From the NCBI GenBank assembly GCA_003326205.1, contig LWTK01000020.1, forward strand, positions 186,001 to 250,000: a stretch of 64,000 nucleotides of DNA, given 5' to 3'. Below are positions 17,966 to 27,558 of this stretch, in pieces. Each line of letters opens with the position of its first letter. Within the stretch, counting starts at the first letter, position 1. The stretch comes from Nostoc sp. ATCC 43529 (GTDB lineage: Bacteria > Cyanobacteriota > Cyanobacteriia > Cyanobacteriales > Nostocaceae). A program made the position numbers and the translations under genes. The notes beneath the pieces are model-generated. The model searched no databases and had not been told where the DNA came from. It was given only the letters and a program-made list of their open reading frames with translations.

Positions 17966-19696
17966 TTATTTTTCGGTATAACGGCGCGGCGTATAAACCC
18001 AAACATTACCATTGCCGCGCTTGATAATTCGGGTTTTTGTGGAACCGACAAGAATAACAGTTCGCATATCGGCAGTAGTTGGTGCTAATTCCTCAAGTGT
18101 TATCACCTTCACAGTCTGTCCTGGTCTGCCGAGATTCCGTCCTAAGACTACTGGTGTATCCGGTGTTCGGTGTTGCAACAAAATATTTCTTGCTTCTGCC
18201 AGTTGCCAAGTACGGTCTTTGGAAACAGGGTTGTAGAAAGCAATTACGAAATCAGCTTCGGCAGCAGCGGCAATTCGTTGGGCGATCGCTGACCAAGGCT
18301 TTAAGATGTCAGAAAGGGAAATTGCACAGAAGTCATGCCCCAGAGGCGCACCAATGGCGGCAGCTGCCGCTTGCATCGCTGAGATACCTGGTGCCACATG
18401 AATATCGATAGTTTCCCATTCCGGCTTAGCATAGCGATCGCATACTTCAAAAACCGCTGTTGCCATTGCATAGATACCAGGGTCGCCAGATGAAACCACG
18501 GCTACATATCGCCCAGATGCAGCTAAATCCAGCGCCATCTTTGCCCGTGCTTCTTCTTCGCGGTTATCGGATTCATGCCGTTGCTTGCCGTCTCCGAGAG
18601 AACCGATTAAGTCTAAGTAGGTTTTATAACCTACCAAATCAGTTGCCGACTTGAGTATTTCCTTGACTTCCCCAGACATCCACTCTTGACCACCGGGGCC
18701 TGTGCCAATAATCGCTAACCGTCCGCGTGGCTGACCAATGGTGTTGGGGTCGATGGGCTGCTGGGCAATGGCGATCGCAATATGAGCAGCAGAAGATATA
18801 GGAGATGCCCCTGTGGCGGCGATCGCTATGGCTTGGACGGGGCTATAACCTTGTGAAAGTAACTTTTCTAGCTGATTTGAGGTAAAAAAGCGAACAGGCA
18901 CTTTTAAGGCTTTAGTTACCGCGTGTATCGCAGGATCGGCAGCGGTGGTGATGGGTGCAAATATGCCAGCGATTGATGCTTTTTCAAGTGCGGCATCAGC
19001 TAATAGTTGATGTACCAGAGCTAGTGTTTGGTCTGTATAATTAACAGTGGCATCAATGGCGATCGCTATAGTTGCAGGGTGGTAGACAAGGCAGTTGGGC
19101 GCAGGAGTCACTAAACGTTCTGTAACCTGAATTGTCAAATCTCCATTTGCATTGATGGGCAGTTTGCTATCACTCAACCAAGGTGCTACGCCTTCTACTT
19201 TGACTTGCGCCCCAGCAAGTAAATCTGAGATAAATTTTTTGGCATCGTCTGGGTTTGCTAAATGGTATCCGGGGGGAGGAGACAACAGCGCTGTGCCCAA
19301 ACGTAAATCCCCCGTAGTGGTTATTGCAGGTTTGACATCAAGGGCTTGGGCAATGCGGCGTGCCAAATCATTTACCCCAGCAAGTCCACCCAAAAGGGGG
19401 ACAACAGCACTACCATCTTCAGCCACAGCTAGCACTGGTGGTTCCTGTCGTTTGTCAGAGAGCATCGGAGCTAGCGTCCTAATCAAAATACCAGCAGCAC
19501 AAATGCCAATCACCGGCGTTCCTTGAGTAAATAACTCGCGCAGCGTCTCGCCAAAATTCCTGAAGCTGACATCAACCCCAGACGTGCGACCCTCTAAACC
19601 ATATAATGTTGTTCCTGGTAGGACGCTGATTATTTTGCGTGCTACTGCCACGCTATTTTGACCTAATACTATAATGGCGGGTGCAACGTTCATCAT
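17966..19696 (-). CDS. cbiG-cobJ: Fused CbiG / CobJ (cobalt-precorrin-5A hydrolase and precorrin-3B C17-methyltransferase)
   Basis: The 576-residue protein joins two cobalamin enzymes. Residues about 1-130 are the CbiG N-terminal domain ('GTPVIGICAAGILIRTLAPML', 'VPLLGGLAGVNDLARRIA'), and about 205-320 the CbiG C-terminal domain. Residues from about 330 are a tetrapyrrole methylase, CobJ/CbiH, with 'LAIIGTGPGGQEWMSGE', 'VAVVSSGDPGIYAMA' and 'FVIAFYNPVSKDR'. CobJ methylates C17 with ring contraction, and CbiG opens the lactone of the contracted ring, so the fusion covers successive ring-contraction steps. This fusion is common in cyanobacteria. ATG codons at 19696 and 19693 are both possible. 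It is a single gene on this strand, with other B12 genes at both ends of the window. Confidence 0.93.
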   Translation of the reverse strand: MMNVAPAIIVLGQNSVAVARKIISVLPGTTLYGLEGRTSGVDVSFRNFGETLRELFTQGTPVIGICAAGILIRTLAPMLSDKRQEPPVLAVAEDGSAVVPLLGGLAGVNDLARRIAQALDVKPAITTTGDLRLGTALLSPPPGYHLANPDDAKKFISDLLAGAQVKVEGVAPWLSDSKLPINANGDLTIQVTERLVTPAPNCLVYHPATIAIAIDATVNYTDQTLALVHQLLADAALEKASIAGIFAPITTAADPAIHAVTKALKVPVRFFTSNQLEKLLSQGYSPVQAIAIAATGASPISSAAHIAIAIAQQPIDPNTIGQPRGRLAIIGTGPGGQEWMSGEVKEILKSATDLVGYKTYLDLIGSLGDGKQRHESDNREEEARAKMALDLAASGRYVAVVSSGDPGIYAMATAVFEVCDRYAKPEWETIDIHVAPGISAMQAAAAAIGAPLGHDFCAISLSDILKPWSAIAQRIAAAAEADFVIAFYNPVSKDRTWQLAEARNILLQHRTPDTPVVLGRNLGRPGQTVKVITLEELAPTTADMRTVILVGSTKTRIIKRGNGNVWVYTPRRYTEK

Positions 19697-19808
19697 TAAT
19701 GAATTACAAATTACGAATTCTTCAATTAGTACTTTAAATTCATATAAGACTCATATTTGATTTTTGAAATATACGTAGTGGCGTGACAAGGCTAAAATAG
19801 TGTATTAG

Positions 19809-19883
19809 GTAGGTTGGGTTGAGCAAAGCGAAACCCAACTTGGATATCGGTGTTGGGTTTCGCAGAGCCTCAACCCAACCTAC
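19809..19883. repeat. Dispersed palindromic repeat (GTAGGTTGGGTT family)
   Basis: The sequence GTAGGTTGGGTTGAGC...GCCTCAACCCAACCTAC forms a long imperfect hairpin. It is a widespread cyanobacterial dispersed repeat, related in style to the one at 56271-56357. Confidence 0.7.
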
Positions 19884-20107
19884 AATTTTTGCATCAATTT
19901 AGGCTTGCCACGCTACTACACATACTTAAATTTTTTCAATAATCAAATCGGATTCCTATAGCTGACTAAATATTTAAACAATGAGGCAGACAAGCGGGAC
20001 ATGGCTTCGCTAAGGGAAAAGGGTAAAGGTTAAAGGGAAAAGAGAAATCTTTCCTTTCCCCCTTCCCCTTTGCCCCTTCCCCCATGCCCCATACCCAATG
20101 CCCAATA

Positions 20108-20497
20108 TCAATTAGCTTTACGCTCTTTGAGTACCCGATCTAGCAAGTCTCTTGCAGGTTGCGCTTTAGCTAAGGCTGCTTGATGGTCACTATGAGCGCG
20201 AACAAGGCGAAAAAGACTGCTCATACCTGTTTTGAGTTGCTCAAGTTCTTCGCCAGTAACCAATTCTCCATCGAGCATCCGTCCAATCAAGGGTTTGATG
20301 TCCCCCACTTCTTGGCGGACTTTTTGGAGCTTTTCTACAGAACTCAGTAAGGTTTTTAGCGAATTCAATATATCATCAATATCCTGGCCACCCTCCACTG
20401 ACTCAAATTCTTCTTCACTTGTTACAGTATCTTTGTCTGAAATTGTAGGCAATTCCTGTATAGAAGTTTCACTTTTAACCCCGTTTGCCCGTGCCAT
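20108..20497 (-). CDS. Hypothetical acidic helical protein
   Basis: I do not recognise the family. The 129-residue protein has an acidic, probably disordered N-terminus ('DKDTVTSEEEFESVEGGQD') followed by helices 'DIDDILNSLKTLLSSVEKLQKVRQEVGDIKPLIGRML', 'GEELEQLKTGMSSLFRLVRAHSDHQAALAKAQ' and 'ARDLLDRVLKERK'. The pattern suggests a coiled coil or small helical bundle. It has no signal peptide. A GAGGAAACG ribosome-like site precedes ATG 20497. The neighbours on the same strand are cbiG-cobJ downstream and the hemN remnant upstream, neither close. Confidence 0.6.
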   Translation of the reverse strand: MARANGVKSETSIQELPTISDKDTVTSEEEFESVEGGQDIDDILNSLKTLLSSVEKLQKVRQEVGDIKPLIGRMLDGELVTGEELEQLKTGMSSLFRLVRAHSDHQAALAKAQPARDLLDRVLKERKAN

Positions 20498-20839
20498 TAA
20501 CGTTTCCTCAAGGAATTTTTCTTAGTGTATCGCTTATTCTAAGTTTCTCAAGATAATATCGTCATAATTCGTTAAATAAATACTGATAAATTTCTAAATA
20601 AAAATTGATGCATAATATTTTATATTTATCATCTCTTGGGTGTCTCAGTATCTGAGTGGTTCATTAGATTAAACACAGCGATCGCATCTTCTTTGCTACT
20701 AATAGAATTCCGAAGTTAAACAGTATTTATACCTGGCTGAGTTTGACGGTAAGTTTATGTACTTTTATGGGATTGGGAATAAAAGACGCAAGCAAAAAAA
20801 GTTTCCCTTGTCTTCTGATTCCCAATCCCCTCTACAACT
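20498..20839. other. Intergenic region
   Basis: This AT-rich stretch has a HIP1-type site near 20679. I see no gene. It separates the unknown protein from the hemN remnant. Confidence 0.4.
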
Positions 20840-21400
20840 TTAAATCGCTCTGGAAAAGCCACTAAATGCTCGATCGCGAAGATAGCGATCGAATACAGCA
20901 GCGATATTGCAGATGAGTAACCGTCCGGCAGGCGTAACTTCGATGTAATTGGGAGAAAATCTAATCAAGCCGTCGGTTTCTAACTGTCGCAGTTGAAATT
21001 ATTCTTGGGAAAAATATTTTGCAAAATCACAATCAAAGCTCAGATGATATTTTTCTTGAATCTCATCTAGTGATACTTGAAACTGACACATCAATTCCAT
21101 AATCACTGTGCGGCAAATGATGTCATCGCTATCGAGTATGACTCCCCTTTTAATTGGCAATTCACCGCTATCTATCGCCCGAAAATAATTTTTCAAAGAT
21201 TTATGATTCTGCACGTATACATCATCCAAATAAATCAGACTCCGGTTTAGTGGTGTATCCTTGAAAGTTGCGGTGCAGTTGTCCGTTACGCTGAGCGATC
21301 GCCAACTCATCATTCGCCTTAGCGAAACGATCCATACCAAGAGGCGCAATAGGCTGAAACTGGGGAATGGTGAATACCTCATTGCTGAAAAATGTTGTTA
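20840..21400 (-). pseudogene. hemN: hemN (oxygen-independent coproporphyrinogen III oxidase) C-terminal remnant
   Basis: On the minus strand one frame reads '[22 protein letters not shown]', '[26 protein letters not shown]' and then stops. After a frameshift and a small deletion, the next frame reads '[25 protein letters not shown]' up to 'AKYFSQE', where a TAA interrupts it. It continues as 'FQLRQLETDGLIRFSPNYIEVTPAGRLLICNIAAVFDRYLRDRAFSGFSRAI' and ends at 20840. This is the C-terminal part of HemN with the radical-SAM N-terminal domain missing. It lies directly downstream of the oxygen-dependent isoenzyme gene hemF. In other cyanobacteria hemN is often induced under low oxygen with acsF-type genes, so its decay here is notable. 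Confidence 0.87.
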
Positions 21401-21403
21401 TTT

Positions 21404-22441
21404 TTAGGCAAAAGTCTCATTCAACCAATCGTGAGGCTGGAGAAACATTTCGCTAAGTCTTGCTTCTGGTGTACCTGGTTCTGGCTCGTAGCAATATTCC
21501 CACCGTGCTAGAGGTGGTAGAGACATGAGAATAGATTCTGTCCGTCCCTGAGTTTGCAGACCAAAAACTGTCCCTCTGTCATAGACGAGATTAAACTCTG
21601 CGTAACGACCCCGACGGTATAGTTGAAATTGGCGCTGGCGATCGCTATACTCTGTGTGCTGCCGCCGTTCCACAATGGGCACGTAAGCAGGTAAAAATGC
21701 TAGACCGCATTGATGCACAAACTTGAAAATGTCTTCCCAACTCCGAGATACTTTTCCTACTTTTTGACTGTAGAGTGCTGCCGGACTATCTGTGTGCGGG
21801 TCAACATAAAGTTTTCCACTTGCATCTTGATAGTCAAAAAATATGCCACCAATGCCTCGTTGTTCCTGGCGATGCTGCAAGTAAAAATATTCATCGCACC
21901 AGTGTTTGAAGACTGGATAATACTCTGGATGATAGGCATCACAAGCACGTTTTAGGGAAGAATGAAAGTGAATAGCATCTTCTACAAAGGGATAGTATGG
22001 CGTTAAATCAGCCCCTCCACCAAACCACCAAACGGAGCCAGCTTCAAAGTACCGGTAGTTCAGGTGTACAGTTGGCACGTAGGGATTGCGAGGATGCAGT
22101 ACTAACGAGGTTCCGGTGGCAAAAAAATCATGTCCGGTTGCTTCTTTTCGTTGACTGAGAATCGCAGGAGGCAAACTATCACCCCAAACTTCTGAAAAGT
22201 TAACACCACCTTGTTCAAATACCCGCCCTTCCCGAATCACGCGGGTACGTCCTTCACCACCTTCTGGTCGTTCCCAATGGTCTTCTCGAAAGCGGGCTTT
22301 GCCGTCGAGCTGCTCTAGCGCAGTACAAATTCGATCCTGTAAGCTCTGCATAAATTGTTTTACGCGCTGGCGTGAATCCACAGGAAGTGTATTGTCTAAA
22401 GGTGTAAGTAATTGTGCTTGATTCTCTGAATGACGACCCAT
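21404..22441 (-). CDS. hemF: Oxygen-dependent coproporphyrinogen III oxidase
   Basis: The 345-residue protein matches HemF throughout: '[34 protein letters not shown]', '[25 protein letters not shown]', '[20 protein letters not shown]', '[14 protein letters not shown]' and '[34 protein letters not shown]'. It oxidatively decarboxylates two propionates of coproporphyrinogen III to give protoporphyrinogen IX, feeding both haem and chlorophyll, and acts as a cytosolic dimer. It is divergent from acsF, and both promoters share the 13-mer ACTTTATAGTTAT about 30 bases from each start codon. The gene looks intact. Confidence 0.97.
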   Translation of the reverse strand: MGRHSENQAQLLTPLDNTLPVDSRQRVKQFMQSLQDRICTALEQLDGKARFREDHWERPEGGEGRTRVIREGRVFEQGGVNFSEVWGDSLPPAILSQRKEATGHDFFATGTSLVLHPRNPYVPTVHLNYRYFEAGSVWWFGGGADLTPYYPFVEDAIHFHSSLKRACDAYHPEYYPVFKHWCDEYFYLQHRQEQRGIGGIFFDYQDASGKLYVDPHTDSPAALYSQKVGKVSRSWEDIFKFVHQCGLAFLPAYVPIVERRQHTEYSDRQRQFQLYRRGRYAEFNLVYDRGTVFGLQTQGRTESILMSLPPLARWEYCYEPEPGTPEARLSEMFLQPHDWLNETFA

Positions 22442-22473
22442 AATCGATACCTCTTAACGTCTATCGTTAAATC

Positions 22474-22486
22474 ACTTTATAGTTAT
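22474..22486. promoter_or_regulatory. Shared 13-mer, hemF side
   Basis: ACTTTATAGTTAT lies 33 bases upstream of the hemF start. The same 13 bases recur at 22642-22654 in front of acsF at a similar distance, which suggests a common regulator or a pair of promoter elements. Confidence 0.5.
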
Positions 22487-22638
22487 TAAATAAATAGAAC
22501 TCAAAAATTTTCAAAACTTAATAAACTGCTTTTTTTAGCTTTTCCTTGTAAGACAAGATTTGTAGCTGATAAATGTGAACTTTGCTGAAGAAATTTAGAA
22601 ATTTTGCTCGTGGGTCTAGTCAAAAAACTCTAATTATC

Positions 22639-22654
22639 ATAACTTTATAGTTAT
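22639..22654. promoter_or_regulatory. Shared 13-mer within an inverted repeat, acsF side
   Basis: ATAACTTTATAGTTAT has perfect 6-bp arms (ATAACT/AGTTAT) around TTAT and ends 30 bases before the acsF ATG. Its 13-base core equals the hemF-side site. This would fit a dimeric MarR-type regulator such as ChlR, but that is inference. Confidence 0.5.
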
Positions 22655-22684
22655 ATAAAGCAATAGCTTAGCAACAGCGCAATC

Positions 22685-23761
22685 ATGGTTAATACCCTAC
22701 CTCAGTCTGCCCCCAAGCAACCAAAAGCCGGAATCAAAGAGCCAAGCCAAGAAACTATACTGACTCCCCGGTTTTACACCACAGACTTTGAAACTGCTGC
22801 CAATCTGGATTTGTCTGCTCAAGAAACTGAGTTAACAGCCATGCTCGAAGAAATGCGAGCAGACTACAACCGTCACCATTTTGTTCGGGATGAGGCCTTT
22901 GAGCAGTCGTGGGAACATATTGGTGGAGAATCGCGCCGCGCCTTTATTGAATATCTAGAACGTTCGTGTATTTCGGAGTTTTCTGGGTTTTTGCTGTTTA
23001 AAGAACTATCCCGAAAACTCAAAGGCCGCAATCCGCTTTTGGCGGAAATCTTTCAGTTGATGGCGCGTGATGAAGCTCGCCACGCGGGATTTCTCAACAA
23101 AGCAATGGGGGACTTCAAAGTTTCCCTCGACTTAGCGACTGTGACGAAAACTCGCACTTATACGTTTTTTCCCCTTGAGTGGGTGATTTATACAGTCTAC
23201 CTCTCAGAAAAAATCGGTTACTGGCGTTACATTATTATTTACCGCCATTTACAAAAGCATCCAGAAAACCAGTTTTATCCTATCTTCCGTAAATTTGAAA
23301 GTTGGTGTCAGGACGAAAACCGTCACGGGGATATATTCAAGGCACTTTTACGTTCTCAACCGCAACTATGGAAAACCTGGAAAGCTAGGCTATGGAGTCG
23401 CTTTTTCCTGTTATCAGTATTTGCCACCCACACACTAACAGTTCACGAACGGGCTAGTTTTTACCATTCTCTCGGACTCGAAGCAACGGAATTCGATCGC
23501 CAAGTAGTTCGCAAGACTAACGAAACTGCCGGACGGGCTTTTCCTGTAATGTTAAATACCGAACATCCCCAGTTTTTCCCACGTCTGCAAAAATGCTCGG
23601 ACTACAACTTGAAAATTGCAGAGATTGAGCGCAGTTCTGCACCAAAATTGGTGAAGCTGATTCGCAAACTACCATTGATTGCAGCAATTGTTTGGAATCT
23701 GCTGTTACTTTACCTGATCGAACCCATTGATGCTGAAGCTTTGCGGGAAACCGTGCGTTAG
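22685..23761 (+). CDS. acsF: Magnesium-protoporphyrin IX monomethyl ester (oxidative) cyclase
   Basis: The 358-residue diiron protein forms ring E of chlorophyll from Mg-protoporphyrin IX monomethyl ester using oxygen. Ferritin-like metal motifs are visible: 'ERSCISEFSGFLLFKEL', 'LMARDEARHAGFLNKAM' and 'WCQDENRHGDIFKALL'. 'KTRTYTFFPLEWVIYTVYLSEKIGYWRYI' is typical of AcsF/ChlA. The C-terminal 'LIRKLPLIAAIVWNLLLLYLIEPIDAEALR' is also conserved in the family. It acts at the membrane with Ycf54. Cyanobacteria often have two copies, one for low oxygen; which this is cannot be told here. It is divergent from hemF. Confidence 0.96.
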   Translation: MVNTLPQSAPKQPKAGIKEPSQETILTPRFYTTDFETAANLDLSAQETELTAMLEEMRADYNRHHFVRDEAFEQSWEHIGGESRRAFIEYLERSCISEFSGFLLFKELSRKLKGRNPLLAEIFQLMARDEARHAGFLNKAMGDFKVSLDLATVTKTRTYTFFPLEWVIYTVYLSEKIGYWRYIIIYRHLQKHPENQFYPIFRKFESWCQDENRHGDIFKALLRSQPQLWKTWKARLWSRFFLLSVFATHTLTVHERASFYHSLGLEATEFDRQVVRKTNETAGRAFPVMLNTEHPQFFPRLQKCSDYNLKIAEIERSSAPKLVKLIRKLPLIAAIVWNLLLLYLIEPIDAEALRETVR

Positions 23762-23781
23762 ATTTTTGAGGCGATCGCTCA

Positions 23782-23811
23782 TATCATGTTCCCACCTGTG
23801 GGCGTATGATA
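23782..23811. terminator. Hairpin between convergent acsF and WD40 genes
   Basis: TATCAT...CCCAC-CT-GTGGG...ATGATA forms a two-part stem 21 bases after the acsF stop. No clear T-run follows directly, so termination is possible but not certain. Confidence 0.45.
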
Positions 23812-23861
23812 GACGTTATTGGAAAAAATAAGTTTTCATTGCCGTTATTGTACTCTGATTA

Positions 23862-26800
23862 TTATTTGATAATCGAGTCGCATAAATGTCTGTTACTATC
23901 GCTGACATTGGGGTTATTCTGTAAATAACCACGCACGCGAACGCAATTACGTGCCAGTAAGCGATCGAGATCCAAATTCCACAAATCGTCAGTCAAATTC
24001 CACAAAATTATCGTTTTATCATCACTAGCAGAAGCTAGCTTTTGTCCATCAGGACTGAAACTGACACTTATGACCGAACTGTTATGCTCAGTGAAAGTGT
24101 TGAGTAGTTGACCTGTAGCAACGTCCCAGAGTTTGATGGTCTTGTCATCACTAGCAGAAGCTAGCTTTTGTCCATTGGGACTGAAACTAAGGTCATGAAC
24201 CGAATCAGTATGATCGGTAAAAGTATTGAGTTCTTTACCTGTGCCAATATCCCAGAGTTTGATAGTTTTGTCTCGACTAGCAGAAGCCAGTAATCGCCCA
24301 TCAGGACTGAAGCTGAGACTAAGAACTCCGTTGTTATGCCCAATAAAAGTACGAATTTCTTTGCCTGTACTAACATCCCAGAGTTTAATAGTCTTGTCAC
24401 CACTAGCAGAAGCTAGCTTTTGTCCATCAGGACTGAAAATGGTGCTGTTAACCCCATCGTTGTGCCCTGTAAAAGTTTTAAGCGATTTACCTGTGGCGAC
24501 ATCCCAGAGTTTAATGGTTTTATCACCACTAGCAGAAGCCAGCTTTTGCCCATCGGGACTGAAACTAACATGATTCACCGAATCACTATGACCACTAAGG
24601 GTTTTGAAAAGTTGACCTGTAGCAATATCCCAGAGTTTTATAATGTTGTCACTACTAGCAGCAGAAGCTAGGAGTTGCCCATTGGGGCTGAAACTGACGC
24701 TATAGACCGAATCACGATGTCCGGTAAGGGTTTTGAGAAGTTGACCTGTAGCAACATCCCAAAGTTTGATGGTGTTGTCAACACTAGCAGAAGCTAGCTT
24801 TTGTCCATCGGGAGTGAAACTGATGCTTTTGACTCCATCAGTATGCCCAGTGAGGGTTTTTAGTGACTTAATTGTGGTGACATCCCAGAGTTTGATAGTT
24901 TTGTCACCACTAGCAGAGGCTAGTTTTTGCCCATCAGGGCTGAAACTGATGCTCCAGATAAAACTGCTATGCCCAGCAAGGGTATAGATTTCTTTACCTG
25001 TGGCGACATCCCAGAGTTTGATGGTTTTATCATCACTAGCAGAAGCTAGCAACTGCCCATCAGGAGAGAAACTGATGCTTTTGACTCCATCAGTATGCCC
25101 AGTGAGGGTTTTGAGAAGTTGACCTGTAGTGATATTCCAGAGCTTAATGGTTTTATCACGACTAGCAGAAGCTAGCAAATGCCCATTGGGAGTTAAACTC
25201 AAGCTCTTTACCCAATCGCTATGTCCAGTAAGAGTTTTTATTAGTTGACCTGTGGTGACATCCCAAATTTTGATTGTCTTGTCAGCACTAGCAGAAGCTA
25301 ATAACTTTCCATCAGAACTAAATCTGACGCTATTGACCCAATCACGGTGTCCAGAGAGTGTCCTGATTGCTTTACCTGTGGTGACATCCCAAATTTTTAT
25401 CGTCTTGTCATTGCTAGTAGAAGCTAACAACCGTCCATTGGGACTGAATCTGACACTGTAAACCCAATCGTGGTGTCCAGAGAGTGTCCTGATTGCTTTA
25501 CCTGTGGTGACATCCCAAAGTTTGATCGTTTTGTCCGCACTGGCGCAAGCTAGTTTTTGACTATCAGGACTGAAACTGACACTAAAGACATTATTACTAT
25601 GCCCAGAGAGTGTCCTGATTGCTTTACCTGTGGTGACATCCCAAAGTTTGATCGTCTTGTCCCCACTGGCGGAAGCCAGCAATCGCCCATCGGGACTAAA
25701 ACTAACACTATAGACTGTATTGGTATGCCCTTCTAGACGGTTTTGCTCCCTAATTTCATAAATTGCGCGTCTAAGTTCGCCAACAACCTCAGTTCTGGTT
25801 ATAGCTTCTGTCCAAAAGATCCGTTTTAATAGTTTCCCTGCTTTTAAAGTTGTTATTACTGCATCCAACTGTTGATTCGAGGCAAATAAATTTTTTGAAG
25901 ATTGAGTCAGGATATTAAGTTGAGCTATTTCTGATTGCTGCCATTGCCAGCCCGCAAATCCAGCCAAACTCAAGGCGACAGCAGAGAAACTAGTAAGCCC
26001 GAACATGGTAAGTCGCTTTCTGCGATCCCGTTCTTTCTTCTCCTTGTCCCGGAGCACCAAACTCATTTGAATAAAATTCTGCTCCCCTTGACTTAAATCT
26101 TCTGGGCGCTTGTGCAACCAATTTTCTGCCTCCACCAGTGGTACACCGCGTAACAATGCGCCATCATCTTGGTTCGCTTCTTCCCATTGATGCATTGCTG
26201 CCCGCAAGCGATCTTGCCAAGCTCGAAAGTGGTGGTCTGCTTTCATCCATTGCCGCAATTGATTCCAATTCTGAATCAAAGCCTCATGAACAACCTCCAC
26301 TGTCTCTTGATTTACAGCATTCCGACTCGTGACCACTAATCGCGCATCAGCCAGTTGTTTTACCAAAGACCATTTTGCTTCGCCTAGTTCCGCTTTCGTC
26401 GCTAGTCGCCGTGTATCCTGTGTACCTTCACCAGGATGAACTAGTTGGATAAAAATTCGCCGTACTTGTTCCCTTTCTTCAGGACTGATGTGCTGATAAT
26501 TTTCATCTGCATAGCTAGCTAAAGCGCCTTTTACCTCACCAATAGCCTCATAAGCTGTATGAGTTAATTGTTTACCCGTTCGCCGTTCCCACAACAACGT
26601 TAAAGCAAACTCTAGCAAAGGTAAATTTCCTGGCTCATGCTCTACATCATTCAGAATGCGCTTCACTAGTCCAGCTTCAAAGTTAACCCCTAATTTTACA
26701 GCAGGCTTTTCAATTACCTGGGAAAGTTCTTCGCGATTCATGCTTCCCAGCTTGATATCAGCATTTTGCAACATATCTGCAAATGGGCGATATGAGAGCG

Positions 26801-27521
26801 CATTCCCCAAAAAATCAGCCCGCATAGTTGCAACTAACACAGTGGAAGGTGGGGATTTATTTGTAGGAGATTGAAAGCTAGTTAATAATTTATCGAGGAA
26901 ACTACGGCGCATCTCTTCATCACCACAGAGTGTATAAAGTTCCTCAAACTGATCGGCAATTAGCAGTACTCGATCATTGGGGTGTTGTTGTTGAATCTGA
27001 GCAAAAATATCAGACACAGGAAGATCATCACGAAAATAGCCAGCTAATTTACGTGCGCGAGCTATCCGGTCAGTAACATCAAGGTTTGGCTCGTAAAGGG
27101 GAACAAGTGCCAAAGACAATGCATGGAAAGGATCTGAACCTGGACGGAAATGAGTAAATTTCCAATGACCTTCTTTTTGCAATTGGGGTACTAGTCCGGC
27201 AAATACTACTGAAGATTTACCACTCCCTGATGCACCCAGTACAAGAATAAAGTTACGGGTTTGAGTTGCCCTAAAAAGTTCTGCAACAAACACATCACGT
27301 CCAAAGAAAAACTCAGCGTCCTCTGGATTAAAGTGAAACAGCCCACGATAAGGACATGAGAGATTATCATCAACAGAAATATCAACAGACTGAACACACG
27401 CAGCTTGAGAATTTTCTCGATAATAGTAGTTAGTGATTGTAATAATCGCATCACCAGTTGCGGAGGTAGCAGCGTATTCTGCCTCTTGAACAATTTGCTT
27501 GATATCGAGTTGCTCAGGCAC
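23862..27521 (-). CDS. nSTAND-type ATPase with 14 WD40 repeats (NLR-like sensor)
   Basis: The first ~30 residues carry a short motif 'EAEYAATSATGDAIITITN' that resembles the C-terminus of the protein encoded just upstream. Next comes an nSTAND1 ATPase domain: signature 'CPYRGLFHFNPEDAEFFFG', Walker A 'GASGSGKSS', Walker B 'VLLIADQFEEL'. A hydrophobic segment 'LTMFGLTSFSAVALSLAGFAGW' then precedes 14 WD40 repeats ('SFSPDGQKLASASGDKTIKL'), enough for two seven-bladed propellers. The family pattern is an oligomerising switch with repeats as ligand sensor. The track start is GTG at 27542; I prefer GTG at 27521, which has AGGAGG 6 bases upstream. The stop of the upstream gene is 37 bases away, so the two form one operon. 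Confidence 0.88.
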   Translation of the reverse strand: MPEQLDIKQIVQEAEYAATSATGDAIITITNYYYRENSQAACVQSVDISVDDNLSCPYRGLFHFNPEDAEFFFGRDVFVAELFRATQTRNFILVLGASGSGKSSVVFAGLVPQLQKEGHWKFTHFRPGSDPFHALSLALVPLYEPNLDVTDRIARARKLAGYFRDDLPVSDIFAQIQQQHPNDRVLLIADQFEELYTLCGDEEMRRSFLDKLLTSFQSPTNKSPPSTVLVATMRADFLGNALSYRPFADMLQNADIKLGSMNREELSQVIEKPAVKLGVNFEAGLVKRILNDVEHEPGNLPLLEFALTLLWERRTGKQLTHTAYEAIGEVKGALASYADENYQHISPEEREQVRRIFIQLVHPGEGTQDTRRLATKAELGEAKWSLVKQLADARLVVTSRNAVNQETVEVVHEALIQNWNQLRQWMKADHHFRAWQDRLRAAMHQWEEANQDDGALLRGVPLVEAENWLHKRPEDLSQGEQNFIQMSLVLRDKEKKERDRRKRLTMFGLTSFSAVALSLAGFAGWQWQQSEIAQLNILTQSSKNLFASNQQLDAVITTLKAGKLLKRIFWTEAITRTEVVGELRRAIYEIREQNRLEGHTNTVYSVSFSPDGRLLASASGDKTIKLWDVTTGKAIRTLSGHSNNVFSVSFSPDSQKLACASADKTIKLWDVTTGKAIRTLSGHHDWVYSVRFSPNGRLLASTSNDKTIKIWDVTTGKAIRTLSGHRDWVNSVRFSSDGKLLASASADKTIKIWDVTTGQLIKTLTGHSDWVKSLSLTPNGHLLASASRDKTIKLWNITTGQLLKTLTGHTDGVKSISFSPDGQLLASASDDKTIKLWDVATGKEIYTLAGHSSFIWSISFSPDGQKLASASGDKTIKLWDVTTIKSLKTLTGHTDGVKSISFTPDGQKLASASVDNTIKLWDVATGQLLKTLTGHRDSVYSVSFSPNGQLLASAASSDNIIKLWDIATGQLFKTLSGHSDSVNHVSFSPDGQKLASASGDKTIKLWDVATGKSLKTFTGHNDGVNSTIFSPDGQKLASASGDKTIKLWDVSTGKEIRTFIGHNNGVLSLSFSPDGRLLASASRDKTIKLWDIGTGKELNTFTDHTDSVHDLSFSPNGQKLASASDDKTIKLWDVATGQLLNTFTEHNSSVISVSFSPDGQKLASASDDKTIILWNLTDDLWNLDLDRLLARNCVRVRGYLQNNPNVSDSNRHLCDSIIK

Positions 27522-27558
27522 GTCAGCCTCCTGTCTCTTCACCCATCAAACCTTCATC

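Noticed and set aside
24161-25461. Several ORFs opposite or out of frame with the WD40 repeats
   Set aside because: Their periodic sequences ('SQSLIVLSPLAEASFCPSGLKL') are antisense readings of the WD40 repeats, not proteins.
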